DNA of 64,000 bases from Haloferula rosea (GCF_016595525.1 NZ_JAENII010000004.1:62001-126000), one strand, 5' to 3'. Positions 43,011 through 51,824 are shown, counted from the stretch's first letter. Translations and numbers: made by a program. Notes: generated by a model not told the origin, from the sequence alone.

Positions 43011-43400
43011 CTAAGCTTGATCCAGAATGCCCGTCTTCGCGCGGGGAAGCAGTTCGCTCAGTCGGAAGCTCTCCGAACCGGTCTGTCCCACCAGCAGAAC
43101 CTCCGGATCGCCAAACTCGGCCAGCACCTGGCGACAGGCACCACAGGGCGAAACCGGCTGCTGGGTATCTGCCACCACGACCACGGCCTCGATCTCCCTC
43201 GCCCCGGCAGCCACCGCCGCCCCCAGCGCCACCCGCTCAGCGCACAGGGTCAGGCCATAGGACAGATTCTCGACGTTGCACCCCTCGAATACCGACCCAT
43301 CCCTGGCCACCACCACGGCTCCAACGGCGAATTTCGAGTACGGCGCATAGGCCTTCTCCCGCACCTTCCACGCCATCTTCGTCCAGCATTCCCACTGCAT
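43011..43400 (-). CDS. cdd: cytidine deaminase
   Basis: The 129-aa enzyme deaminates cytidine and deoxycytidine in pyrimidine salvage. AYAPYSKFAVGAVVVARDG is the family N-terminal strand, LCAERVAL carries the zinc Cys and catalytic Glu, and PCGACRQVLAEF supplies the other two zinc Cys of the tetrameric (one-domain) type. Length and start match B. subtilis Cdd. It is upstream of mnmG on the same strand with a parS-like site in the gap. Confidence 0.93.
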   Translation of the reverse strand: MQWECWTKMAWKVREKAYAPYSKFAVGAVVVARDGSVFEGCNVENLSYGLTLCAERVALGAAVAAGAREIEAVVVVADTQQPVSPCGACRQVLAEFGDPEVLLVGQTGSESFRLSELLPRAKTGILDQA

Positions 43401-43481
43401 GGTCTAGCCATGATCCTTTCCCTGCCCGATGGCAACATTTTCGGCTCGCTCATTAGGGCTCGATCAGGCAGGGAAGGGGGC

Positions 43482-44057
43482 ATGCGACACACTTGGCCCG
43501 TTGCCCTCGTCATGCTCTTGCTGCTCATTGGATTCCGACTGATGAGCGCGGCCGGAGAATGGATGAATTTCTCGCCGCTTCCCGCGGTCTTCCTGTGCAG
43601 CATCGTCTTCCTTCGTGGCACGCAAGCGTGGATCCTTCCCATCGCCGCATGGCTGCTCAGCAACCCCATTGCCTCCCTCCTCCAAGGATCCAATCCGCTC
43701 ACTGACACCGGAGCGGTCATCACCGCCTTCCTGACACTGGTGGCAATCGGCGCCCTCGCCCTTCCAATGAGGAAGCACCCCAAGGTCATGCCCATGCTCG
43801 GCGCCGGCATCGCTGCCGCCATCCTCTTCCATGTCGTCACCGGCATCGCTGCCTGGCTGAGCTACCCGCTGTATCCCAAGAACCTCCTTGGTCTCGAACA
43901 ATCTCTCTGGTCCGGCCCGATCAATTCTCCGGTCCCCAGCTGGGTCTTCCTTCGAAACATGATTTGTTCGAACTTCCTCTTCACCCTTGCCTTTGCGCTG
44001 ACCTGCCTAAAGTGGCCTGCGGTGACATCACCGACCCCCGTGGCAACAAGCCGATAA
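43482..44057 (+). CDS. DUF6580 family membrane protein (putative transporter component)
   Basis: The 191-aa protein has about six hydrophobic segments. NFSPLPAVFLCSIVFLRG near the N-terminus and ILFHVVTGIAAWLSYPLYPKN with a terminal FLRNMICSNFLFTLAFAL helix agree with DUF6580, proteins annotated as putative transport proteins that resemble ECF substrate-binding components. The ligand is unknown. The ATG at 43482 is preferred, with a purine-rich GGGAAGGGGG upstream; an in-frame ATG at 43410 would add 24 residues. It ends 43 nt before pdhA and could share its transcript. Confidence 0.65.
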   Translation: MRHTWPVALVMLLLLIGFRLMSAAGEWMNFSPLPAVFLCSIVFLRGTQAWILPIAAWLLSNPIASLLQGSNPLTDTGAVITAFLTLVAIGALALPMRKHPKVMPMLGAGIAAAILFHVVTGIAAWLSYPLYPKNLLGLEQSLWSGPINSPVPSWVFLRNMICSNFLFTLAFALTCLKWPAVTSPTPVATSR

Positions 44058-44100
44058 GACTTGCCCAAGATCCCCAACAGGCCCTATTCCCGCCCCGACC

Positions 44101-45183
44101 ATGTCCTTTGCTTCCGCCGACACCCCGCAACTCGACTTCGCGAGCTCGCCGATCAATCAAAGCCTCACCCCTGAGGACAAGATCGAGCTGTTCCGCAAGA
44201 TGACCCGGATCCGCCGCTTCGAGCAGGCTTCGCTCAAAAGCTTCAGTGCCGGAAAGATGGGGGGCTTCCTCCACCTCTACATCGGCCAGGAATCTGTCGC
44301 CGTCGGTACCCTCTCGCTCTGCGGCGAAAACGATCACAACATCACCGCCTACCGCTGCCACGCCCACGCCCTGGCCGTCGGCATGAGCATGAACGAGTGC
44401 ATGGCCGAACTCTACGGCAAGGCCACCGGTTGCTCGAAGGGGAAGGGGGGATCGATGCACTTCTTCGCGCCGGACAAGAACTTCTGGGGCGGACACGGCA
44501 TCGTCGCCGGCCAGACCCCTCTCGGACTCGGACTCGGCTACGGCCTGAAATACAAGGGACTCGAAGGCTGCGCCCTCACCTACCTCGGCGACGGAGCCGT
44601 CAACCAGGGAGCCTTCCACGAATCGCTCAACATCGCCGCCCTCTTCGAAATCCCCGTCGTCTTCATCATCGAGAACAACGGCTACTCGATGGGCACCTCG
44701 CAGAAGCGGTCATCCGCCTACCGCGGATGCCTCGCCCAGCGCGCCGAAGCCTACGACATGGACTGGGACCTCGTCGATGGATCGGATGTCTATCAGGTCC
44801 GTGCCAAGGCACACATCGCCATGGAACGGGCACGCAAGCAGCAGAAGCCCGCCGTCCTCGAGATCGCCACCTACCGCTACTACGGTCATAGTGTTGCCGA
44901 TGCCAACGCCAAGAAGTACCGCACGCCGGAAGAGATCGAGAACTACAAGAAGAACCACGACCCGATCCGCCTGTGGGAGCGCCGCCTCCTGAACGAGGGC
45001 GTCCTCAGCGAGGAACTCGCCAAGCAGATCGACAACGAGGCGAAGCAGGAAGCCGCGGCAGCCGTCGAGTTCGCCGAGCAATCACCCGCACCCAAGGCCG
45101 AGGAGATCATGGATGACGTCTACTGGGAAACCGACAACGACACCGAGGCCTCCAAGGTCGGCCAGCACTTCTTCAACGACTAA
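44101..45183 (+). CDS. pdhA: pyruvate dehydrogenase E1 component, alpha subunit
   Basis: The 360-aa protein binds thiamine diphosphate and decarboxylates pyruvate. GDGAVNQGAFHESLNIAALFEIPVVFIIENN is the ThDP motif (split here by description: GDG at its start, NN at its end). KGKGGSMHFFAPDKNFWGGHGIVAGQ and TYRYYGHSVADA with regulatory-loop-like residues also fit E1 alpha. It is followed after 45 nt by the beta subunit; E2 lies 3.3 kb on. E3 (lipoamide dehydrogenase) is not in the window. Confidence 0.94.
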   Translation: MSFASADTPQLDFASSPINQSLTPEDKIELFRKMTRIRRFEQASLKSFSAGKMGGFLHLYIGQESVAVGTLSLCGENDHNITAYRCHAHALAVGMSMNECMAELYGKATGCSKGKGGSMHFFAPDKNFWGGHGIVAGQTPLGLGLGYGLKYKGLEGCALTYLGDGAVNQGAFHESLNIAALFEIPVVFIIENNGYSMGTSQKRSSAYRGCLAQRAEAYDMDWDLVDGSDVYQVRAKAHIAMERARKQQKPAVLEIATYRYYGHSVADANAKKYRTPEEIENYKKNHDPIRLWERRLLNEGVLSEELAKQIDNEAKQEAAAAVEFAEQSPAPKAEEIMDDVYWETDNDTEASKVGQHFFND

Positions 45184-45228
45184 TTCTACGGCAAACGTAG
45201 TAGTTCATACCCTTTCCAGAAAATTTCC

Positions 45229-46215
45229 ATGTCACGCAAACTTCAATACCGGCACGCGATTCGCGAAGCGCTTGATGAAGAACTCGCCCGCGACGAGAAC
45301 GTCGTCATCATGGGTGAGGAAGTCGCCCAGTACAACGGCGCCTACAAGGTCACCGAAGGCCTGTGGGAGAAGTGGGGCTGCAAGCGCATCGTTGACACAC
45401 CGATCTCCGAAGCCGGCTTCATCGGCATGGGCATCGGTGCCTCCATGCTCGGCGTCCGCCCGGTCATGGAACTCATGTTCTGGTCCTTCCACTCGGTGGC
45501 CTTCGACCAGCTCGTCAACAACGCCGCCTGCGTGCGCTACATGTCCGGTGGCCTGATCAACGTGCCCATCGTGATGCGTGGACCCGCCAACGGTGGCACC
45601 AACGTCGGCGCCACCCACTCCCACATTCCCGAAGGCCTCTTCGCCGCCTTCCCCGGCCTCAAGGTCTGCGCTCCTGCAACGCCATCCGACGCCAAGGGAC
45701 TGATGAAGGCCGCCATCCGCGACAACGACCCGGTCTACGTCATGGAGAACACACTTCTCTACGGCATGGAAGGCGAAGTGCCGGATCCCGCCGACGGCGA
45801 CCACGTGGTGCCGCTCGGCAAGGCCGATGTGAAACGCGAAGGCAGCGATCTTTCCATCATCGCCCACGGACGCTCGGTCATCCACGCCCTCGCGGCCGCC
45901 GAGCGGCTTCAGGAAGAAAAAGGCATCTCCGCGGAAGTCCTCGACCTCCGCTCGATCCGCCCGCTCGATACCGAGGCCATCCTCGCCACCGTGCGCAAGA
46001 CCAACAACGTCCTGCTGGTCGACGAGTCAAAGGGCTTCGGCGGTGTATCCGCGATGGTTTCCCACATCATTCAGGATCAGGCGTTCGACTACCTCGACGC
46101 CCCCGTGAAGCGCGTCACCACCATCGACGCACCGGCCCTGTACTCCCCGCACCTCGAGAACGACCAACTGCCGAATCCACAGCGGATCTTCGACAAGGTC
46201 CTCTCGATGCGCTGA
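45229..46215 (+). CDS. pdhB: pyruvate dehydrogenase E1 component, beta subunit
   Basis: The 328-aa protein starts RKLQYRHAIREALDEELARD and has VVIMGEEVAQYNGAYKVTEGL, the hallmark of E1 beta, followed by DTPISEAGFIGMGIGASMLG, GGTNVGATHSH and the C-terminal transketolase domain (LDLRSIRPLDTEAI, DESKGFGG). With PdhA it forms the alpha2-beta2 E1 that passes the acetyl group to the E2 lipoyl domain. A 45-nt gap to pdhA indicates one operon. Confidence 0.95.
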   Translation: MSRKLQYRHAIREALDEELARDENVVIMGEEVAQYNGAYKVTEGLWEKWGCKRIVDTPISEAGFIGMGIGASMLGVRPVMELMFWSFHSVAFDQLVNNAACVRYMSGGLINVPIVMRGPANGGTNVGATHSHIPEGLFAAFPGLKVCAPATPSDAKGLMKAAIRDNDPVYVMENTLLYGMEGEVPDPADGDHVVPLGKADVKREGSDLSIIAHGRSVIHALAAAERLQEEKGISAEVLDLRSIRPLDTEAILATVRKTNNVLLVDESKGFGGVSAMVSHIIQDQAFDYLDAPVKRVTTIDAPALYSPHLENDQLPNPQRIFDKVLSMR

Positions 46216-46369
46216 GCACCCCGACGGGTGACGCCCGCACAGCCGGGCACACGTACACCACCGCTTTCTCTAACAAGGGAAGGCGGGGGAGTTGATCTGT
46301 TGGACAGCGTCAACAGGGTCAGCACCTTGAGGTCTCGCCATCACGGGACATTTCGGGCATGGGTGACGG

Positions 46370-47734
46370 ATGACGTCATCCGCCTCCTCTGATTCGCCGA
46401 CCGCCAAGGTCTTCTTCTGGTCGCTGGCCTCGGCCCTGGCGGGTTTTCTGTTCGGCTTCGATACCGTCGTCATCTCCGGTGCCGAGAAGACCATCCAGGA
46501 ACTGTGGGGGCTTGGAGCCGGTGCCCACGGATTCGCCATGAGCGCCGCCCTTTGGGGGACCGTGGTCGGATCCCTCATCGGCGGCTACCCGACGGATCAC
46601 TTCGGACGGAGGAAGACGCTCATCTCCATCGGCCTGCTCTACCTCGTCTCCGCCCTGTGGTCCGCCATCGCCGGCGACGTGAATTCCTTCATGATCGCGC
46701 GCTTCATCGGTGGACTCGGCATCGGCATCTCGACGGTGGCCTCGCCACTGTACATCTCGGAGATCTCACCCGCCGGGAGTCGTGGACGCCTTGCCGGCAT
46801 GTTCCAGTTCAACATCGTGTTCGGGATCCTTGTCGCCTTCCTGTCGAACTACTTGATTGCCCGTAGTTTCCCCACCGAGGTCGCGTGGCGCTGGATGCTC
46901 GGCATCGAAGCCATCCCGGCCATCCTCTACTTCGGCTTCTGCTTCACCCTTCCCGAAAGCCCCCGCTGGCTGATCTCGCGTGCCGGACGAAAGGAGGAAG
47001 GCCGCGCCGTCCTCAAGCTCATCCAGCCGTCGGCCAGCGAACAGGAACTCGATTCCCTCGTCGACGAGATCAGCGAAGCAGCCGCCAAGACCGAGAAATC
47101 CACCCACGGCTTCTGGTCGGCACGCCTCAAGATCCCCATTCTCCTCGCCTTCCTGATCGCGTTCTTCAACCAGCTCTCGGGGATCAACGCCATCCTCTAC
47201 TTCGCTCCACGCATCTTCGAACTCACCGGCCTCGGCCAGAAGGCGGCACTGCTTCAGTCCGTCGGCATCGGTGTCACCAACCTGATCTTCACCTTCGTCG
47301 GTCTGTGGCTGATCGACCGACTCGGCCGGCGCACGCTGCTCTACATCGGCTCGATCGGATACATTGCCTCACTGGGGATGTGCGCCTGGGCCTTCTCCTC
47401 GGAGAATTTTGCCATCGTCCCGTACTGCATCTTCGCATTCATCGCCGCCCACGCCGTCGGCCAGGGGGCGGTCATCTGGGTGTTCATCTCGGAAATCTTT
47501 CCCAACCAGTTCCGTGCGACCGGTCAGTCACTCGGCTGCTTCACCCACTGGATCTTCGCCGCACTGCTGACCATGTTCTTCCCGCGGATGGTCACCGCCT
47601 TCGAGCCGAGCATCGTATTCGGCTTCTTCTGCGGGATGATGGTGCTCCAGCTCATCTGGGTGAAATTGATGGTCGTCGAAACCAAAGGAGTCCCGCTCGA
47701 AGAGGTCGAACGCAAGCTCGGCGTGCACTCCTGA
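46370..47734 (+). CDS. MFS sugar porter family transporter
   Basis: The 454-aa protein has twelve hydrophobic segments and sugar-porter signatures: GFDTVVISG in helix 1, GGYPTDHFGRRKTL, RFIGGLGIGISTVASPLYISEISPAGSRGRL, PESPRWLIS, NQLSGINAILYFAP and IWVFISEIFPNQFRATG. It is of the XylE/GLUT type and probably takes up a hexose or pentose with protons. Its location between pdhB and the E2 gene links sugar uptake with pyruvate oxidation. The exact sugar is not deducible. Confidence 0.92.
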   Translation: MTSSASSDSPTAKVFFWSLASALAGFLFGFDTVVISGAEKTIQELWGLGAGAHGFAMSAALWGTVVGSLIGGYPTDHFGRRKTLISIGLLYLVSALWSAIAGDVNSFMIARFIGGLGIGISTVASPLYISEISPAGSRGRLAGMFQFNIVFGILVAFLSNYLIARSFPTEVAWRWMLGIEAIPAILYFGFCFTLPESPRWLISRAGRKEEGRAVLKLIQPSASEQELDSLVDEISEAAAKTEKSTHGFWSARLKIPILLAFLIAFFNQLSGINAILYFAPRIFELTGLGQKAALLQSVGIGVTNLIFTFVGLWLIDRLGRRTLLYIGSIGYIASLGMCAWAFSSENFAIVPYCIFAFIAAHAVGQGAVIWVFISEIFPNQFRATGQSLGCFTHWIFAALLTMFFPRMVTAFEPSIVFGFFCGMMVLQLIWVKLMVVETKGVPLEEVERKLGVHS

Positions 47735-47810
47735 GCGAGCAAAGTCACGACACCGTAATCACATCGCGGCAATTTCAGTTCGAGCATGCCGCTCCAGCCA
47801 ACATTTTTCG

Positions 47811-47838
47811 TTGCCAGTCGGGCACCCGTCTCTAGCAT
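47811..47838 (+). promoter_or_regulatory. possible sigma-70-type promoter before the small lipoprotein genes
   Basis: TTGCCA (47811-47816) and TAGCAT (47833-47838) are 16 nt apart and precede the ATG of the 24-aa peptide by 10 nt. Each hexamer matches consensus at four of six positions. Weak but suitably placed. Confidence 0.35.
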
Positions 47839-47848
47839 TGGCCCCCAT

Positions 47849-47923
47849 ATGACGCTTACCCTCCGCGTGATTATTGTGGCAGCTGCCTGTGCAGCCCTGT
47901 CTTCCTGCTGCTGCCTCTTCTAA
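47849..47923 (+). CDS. 24-aa lipoprotein-like peptide
   Basis: An ATG with a possible promoter just upstream opens 24 codons: a short basic-to-hydrophobic signal (TLTLRVIIVAAACAAL) and then SSCCCLF before TAA. LSSC is a good lipobox, so signal peptidase II could leave a mature lipidated peptide of five residues (Cys-Cys-Cys-Leu-Phe). It resembles entericidin-type micro-lipoproteins in layout. It ends 12 nt before another lipoprotein gene with the same LLSSC box. Because it is so short, chance cannot be excluded. Confidence 0.45.
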   Translation: MTLTLRVIIVAAACAALSSCCCLF

Positions 47924-47935
47924 CTGACATCATTT

Positions 47936-48325
47936 ATGAAAAACCTGATCCTGTTCCTGCCGGTCCTCATTGCGACTCTCCTTTCCTCATGCGGCTGCGG
48001 TGGACGCCTGCCAGGCGTCGCCGGAACCTACGAAGAAACCTACAAGGCCAAGACCTGCGGGTATGACATCATCCGTGAAGAGAAGGTGATCGATGCCAAG
48101 AGCGGCCTCGTCGAAGTCACCGAAACCAAGGTTCCACGCTACAAGGAAAAGACCCGCAAGGTCTACGTAAGCTGCCCGAAGTGCGTCCGTTTCTACTGCC
48201 TCGACAAGGGCTGCTGCGGATCCAGCACCGAAGCTGCACGGAAAATGGCGACTGCCCAGCCACCATCCGGAAGCCCTCATATGGGTCTCATCCCGACGAT
48301 GAAGAACATCGTTCCGGGAACCTGA
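47936..48325 (+). CDS. cysteine-rich lipoprotein, unknown function
   Basis: The 129-aa product starts MKNLILFLPVLIATLLSSCGCGG, a lipoprotein signal with the lipobox LSSC (Cys19). The mature part has a Lys/Glu-rich strand region (VTETKVPRYKEKTRKVYVS) and a SCPKCVRFYCLDKGCCG cluster that could bind a metal or form disulfides. No family is recognised. A strong terminator lies 20 nt after the stop, so it ends a transcript with the preceding micro-lipoprotein, separating it from the E2 gene. Confidence 0.7.
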   Translation: MKNLILFLPVLIATLLSSCGCGGRLPGVAGTYEETYKAKTCGYDIIREEKVIDAKSGLVEVTETKVPRYKEKTRKVYVSCPKCVRFYCLDKGCCGSSTEAARKMATAQPPSGSPHMGLIPTMKNIVPGT

Positions 48326-48344
48326 ACCGGACGAATTGATTTCC

Positions 48345-48379
48345 AAAGCGGAGCACCCGAAAGGGCGCTCCGCTTTTTT
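48345..48379 (+). terminator. Rho-independent terminator after the lipoprotein gene
   Basis: AAAGCGGAGC and GCTCCGCTTT pair around a CCC-GAAA-GGG inner stem-loop, ending in six T residues. Strong, and it isolates the E2 gene from upstream transcription. Confidence 0.88.
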
Positions 48380-48468
48380 CTTTCCCCCATTGACCGCAAA
48401 AACACTGGAAAAGCGACCCGCTTGGGCCCAGCTTCACCGCCAACCCTCTCTCACTTCCTACTTCATCC

Positions 48469-49785
48469 ATGGCCATCAATATCGAAATGCCCAAGCTCTC
48501 GGACACCATGACCGAGGGCACCCTCATCAAATGGCACAAGCAAGTCGGCGACGAGGTCGAGATCGGCGACATCATCGCTGAGGTCGAGACCGACAAGGCA
48601 ACCATGGAAATGGAAGCTTTCGACGAAGGAACCCTCACCGAAGTGCTCGTGCAGGAAGGTGACAAGGCGCCCATCGGCTCCGTTCTCGCCGTGCTCGATG
48701 GCGACGACGCCGGTGCCGCAACAGCGCCCGCCGAAGCCAAGCCGGCCGCTGAAGAGGCCCCAGCAGCCTCTGCTGAGCCCGAAACCGCTCCCGCTTCCTC
48801 GACGCCTGCCCCGTCGGCTCCCCAGTCCGCCGACGGAGAGCGTCTGAAATCTTCACCTCTGGCCCGCAAGATCGCCGACGAAAAAGGTGTCGATATCACC
48901 ACCGTCACCGGCTCCGGCCCGGGGGGACGCATCGTCCGTGCCGACGTGGAAGCCGCTGCCTCGGGCGCCTCGAAGCCATCCAGCCAGGCCAGCGCCGCTG
49001 CCGGTCTCGCCGCTGCAGCCAAGTCCCGCGCGACCACGCCCGCCCCGGCTGCTGCTGCACCCGCCGCTCAGGCGATCCAGCCGAACGCCAAGGAAGAGGA
49101 CGAAATCGTCGAGCTCTCCTCGATGCGCAAGATCATCGCCGAGCGTCTGCTCACCTCGAAGCAAACCATCCCTCACTTCTACCTCCACGTGGAAGTCGAC
49201 GTGGCACCGCTGATGGCACTGCGGAAGCAGATCAATGCCCAAGCCGAGCAGACCCACGGCAACAAGTACTCGGTGAATGATTTCGTGCTCAAGGCCGCCA
49301 TCAACGCCGCCCAAGCCGTGCCGGCCGTGAATGCCTCCTTCGCTGGCGACTCCATCGTCCAGTTCGCCAGCGTCGGCATGTCCGTCGCCATCGCCGTAGA
49401 AGACGGGCTGGTCACCCCGGTCATCAAGCAGGCCGAAACCAAGTCCCTGCTGCAGATTTCGCGCGAGGTGAAGGACATGGCCGTGCGTGCCCGCGACAAG
49501 AAACTCAAGCCGAACGAATTCGACGGCGGCACCATCACCGTGTCGAACCTCGGGGCGTGGGGCGTGGAGAGCTTCGATGCCATCGTCAACCCACCTCAGT
49601 CGCTCATCATCTCCGTGGGCTCGGCCATCGAGAAACCCGTCGTGAAGGACGGACAGATCGTCCCCGGCCTGCGCATGAATGTCGGAGTCAGCTGCGACCA
49701 CCGTGTCGTCGATGGCGCCGTGGGTGCCGCCTTCCTCGCCGAGCTCAAGAAGCTCCTCGAGCAGCCGGCCCTGATGCTGATCTGA
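48469..49785 (+). CDS. pdhC: dihydrolipoamide acetyltransferase (E2 of pyruvate dehydrogenase)
   Basis: The 438-aa protein has one N-terminal lipoyl domain (MPKLSDTMTEGTLIKW, ETDKATMEMEA with the lipoyl Lys), an Ala/Pro-rich linker of about 50 residues, an E1/E3-binding domain (SSPLARKIADEKGVDITTVTGSGPGGRI), a second Ala/Pro linker and the catalytic domain ending CDHRVVDGAVGAAFLAELK with the active-site His and Asp. It transfers the acetyl group to CoA. A terminator precedes it, so it needs its own promoter, unlike pdhAB. Confidence 0.94.
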   Translation: MAINIEMPKLSDTMTEGTLIKWHKQVGDEVEIGDIIAEVETDKATMEMEAFDEGTLTEVLVQEGDKAPIGSVLAVLDGDDAGAATAPAEAKPAAEEAPAASAEPETAPASSTPAPSAPQSADGERLKSSPLARKIADEKGVDITTVTGSGPGGRIVRADVEAAASGASKPSSQASAAAGLAAAAKSRATTPAPAAAAPAAQAIQPNAKEEDEIVELSSMRKIIAERLLTSKQTIPHFYLHVEVDVAPLMALRKQINAQAEQTHGNKYSVNDFVLKAAINAAQAVPAVNASFAGDSIVQFASVGMSVAIAVEDGLVTPVIKQAETKSLLQISREVKDMAVRARDKKLKPNEFDGGTITVSNLGAWGVESFDAIVNPPQSLIISVGSAIEKPVVKDGQIVPGLRMNVGVSCDHRVVDGAVGAAFLAELKKLLEQPALMLI

Positions 49786-49808
49786 GGCCCTCGGAAATCG
49801 ATTCTCAC

Positions 49809-49843
49809 AAGGCGGCAAGGTCCATCGACCCTGCCGCCTTTTT
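49809..49843 (+). terminator. Rho-independent terminator after the E2 gene
   Basis: GGCGGCA-A-GGT and ACC-C-TGCCGCC pair over a short loop, followed by five T residues (49839-49843). It lies 24 nt after the E2 stop. Confidence 0.87.
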
Positions 49844-49993
49844 CGTGCCCTCATGGCAAGCTGGGTGGCTCCCACCGTGGCGGACGTCGTGGTCCCGAAT
49901 CCTGCCGCGCGAATCTGGCGATCTCCACTTGCGCGATGGCTGGATCAGACCGATGGCATGGGTGCGGTCCGGAAGGGCAGGCAGGTGGCCGGG

Positions 49994-50206
49994 TTGTGCA
50001 CATCGTTAGAGGAGGTTCTCTTTTTTAACCAAAGAGATTCTTCTTCTTAAGCATGTGGATAACCCGGCGAAATCCATGTTCCACTTAGGGGCTCTAGCAT
50101 TCCACGGCTGCAACAAGTTCGGGAGAAGCCTTGGGAAACTCCCGATAAGCCCGGATGGGGATTCTGCCCCTCGGCGTTCTCCACGAGTTACTCCGGGTTA
50201 TTCCCA
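49994..50206. other. candidate replication-origin region: DnaA-box-like sites and AT-rich tract
   Basis: The 376-nt gap after the E2 terminator has no gene. It holds a perfect DnaA box, TGTGGATAA (50054-50062), two one-mismatch forms, TTGTGCACA (49994-50002) and TTATTCCCA (50198-50206), and a 35-nt AT-rich tract at 50016-50050 next to the perfect box, as in an unwinding element. A parS half-site TGTTCCAC is at 50077-50084. Four parS-like sites lie 7-9 kb away. This is suggestive but box number is low for oriC. Confidence 0.35.
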
Positions 50207-50219
50207 ATCCACCCACAGT

Positions 50220-51824
50220 CTACCGGGTCACTTCGGGGGTCTTCTTGAAGGGATCGTAGAAGTGGGTGCCCTGTTCGGTGAGCCTCGGCAGTTCCTTCCG
50301 CAGTCGCTTCATGAATGAATCCACGTTCTTCCGCGCCGGGCTCGTCCACGCTGCCTCGGAAAGCGCGAGCAGACGCGGAAAGGTCATGAAGTCGCGACGT
50401 TCCTGGGTGACGGTGGTCTCGGTCCACAGGCATGCCTGGATGCCGAGGATGCGGGGATTCGCTGCTACGCTTGGATCGATCCCCGAGTCCGGGAAATGGT
50501 AGACATCATCGATCGGGTTGAAGCCACCCCAGCGTCGGCCGCTCTGGTGGGACTCATGCTGGACGAAGTCGAAATACATCGGACGCCGGGGACACAGCAC
50601 CACCGGGTAGTCGTCGGCAAGTGCCTTGGACAGGATGCCCGGCTTGTCGTGCCGCCACCAGAAGATGAGGGTCTGGTCGGTCGGTAGTTCGCGGGCGGCG
50701 ATCTCGTCCCAGCCACCGACGGTGAAGCCGAGGTCGCGGATCCTGGACGCCATGCGTCGATTGAACCAGGCCTCCACCTCGGCAAGGGTGGTGAATCCTT
50801 CCTTCTTCATCAGCGCCTTCACGTCCGGCAGTTCATTCCATTTCTTCCACCCGAAGTGGACCTCGTCGCCGCCGAAATGGATCACCCCGGCATCGGGAAA
50901 AAGCTCGGCGACTTCGCCCAGCACAGTGTCGAGGAATTCCAGGGTGGCGGGCTTGGCTGGGTTGAAGGTGAAGTTCGGCCATTTGTCGGTGCTTCCCTTC
51001 TTCAGATACCCTCCGCCACCGAGCTCGGGGTAGGCGAGCACAGCCGCGTCCGCGTGGCCGGGCATGTCAATTTCCGGAATGATGGTGATGTGGCGGGCCT
51101 TCGCGTAGTCGACGATGCTCCGGATCTGATCCTGGGTGTAGAATTGGCGGGGCGCATCCGGGCGTCGGTCGCTTTCGGATCCACGGGAGCCGATCTCGGT
51201 CAGCTTCGGGTAGCTCTTGATCTCGATTCGCCAGCCAGCCGAGTCGGTGAGGTGCCAATGGAATCGGTTCAGTTTAAATCGAGCCATCTCGTCGAGCAGC
51301 TTCTTCACCCCGGCCTCGCCGGTGAACTCGCGGGATTCATCAAGCATGAAGCCGCGCCATCCGAATCGCGGTTGATCGCGGATGATGCCGCACGGCAGAC
51401 TAAGCGACCCCTCCTTGGACCCTGCGTCTTCGAGCATCTGGATCAGCGTCTGCAGACCGTAGAAGTGGCCTTCCGGGGTGGCGGCGTGGACGATGAGCGT
51501 CTTCGGCCGGATCCGGATCATGTAACCCTCACCTTCCGGTTTTGGCAGCTCCCGCGGGATTGGGTCATTACTGAGAAACTGGATTGCACACGCGACATCC
51601 ATGGGCGCGAGGGCCAGCTCGAAGCCCGCAGCCTTCGACAGCGCGGCGATGGTCTCCTTCTGGACCGACATCGAGGTGTGTACGTAGGCGCCCGGGTCGA
51701 GCACGAACACATCCTCGGTCGTGGTGACTTCCAGCGGCATGGGAATCACCGCCAGCTCGGCCGCCTGCGCGACATGGGAACTCATGAAAACCCCGAATAA
51801 AGCGACCAAAATGCCAGTCTTCAT
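50220..51824 (-). CDS. secreted GH20 beta-N-acetylhexosaminidase
   Basis: The 534-aa product has a signal peptide (MKTGILVALFGVFMSSHVAQA) and a GH20 domain after an N-terminal GH20b-type domain. RFGWRGFMLDESREF, LNRFHWHLTDSAGWRIEI and the catalytic pair D320-E321 in HFGGDEVHFG are diagnostic. It removes terminal N-acetylglucosamine or N-acetylgalactosamine from chitin, peptidoglycan or glycoprotein fragments. It stands alone on the minus strand; the ATG at 51824 starts the signal peptide. Confidence 0.92.
   Translation of the reverse strand: MKTGILVALFGVFMSSHVAQAAELAVIPMPLEVTTTEDVFVLDPGAYVHTSMSVQKETIAALSKAAGFELALAPMDVACAIQFLSNDPIPRELPKPEGEGYMIRIRPKTLIVHAATPEGHFYGLQTLIQMLEDAGSKEGSLSLPCGIIRDQPRFGWRGFMLDESREFTGEAGVKKLLDEMARFKLNRFHWHLTDSAGWRIEIKSYPKLTEIGSRGSESDRRPDAPRQFYTQDQIRSIVDYAKARHITIIPEIDMPGHADAAVLAYPELGGGGYLKKGSTDKWPNFTFNPAKPATLEFLDTVLGEVAELFPDAGVIHFGGDEVHFGWKKWNELPDVKALMKKEGFTTLAEVEAWFNRRMASRIRDLGFTVGGWDEIAARELPTDQTLIFWWRHDKPGILSKALADDYPVVLCPRRPMYFDFVQHESHQSGRRWGGFNPIDDVYHFPDSGIDPSVAANPRILGIQACLWTETTVTQERRDFMTFPRLLALSEAAWTSPARKNVDSFMKRLRKELPRLTEQGTHFYDPFKKTPEVTR

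Noticed and set aside
45801-45814. CCACGTGG in pdhB as a further parS site
   Set aside because: The flanks read GACCACGTGGTG, not TTCCACGTGGAA; only the inner 8 bp match.
49184-49199. CTCCACGTGGAAG in the E2 gene as a fifth parS site
   Set aside because: It departs from the 14-bp core on both sides and lies in coding sequence; too degenerate to call.
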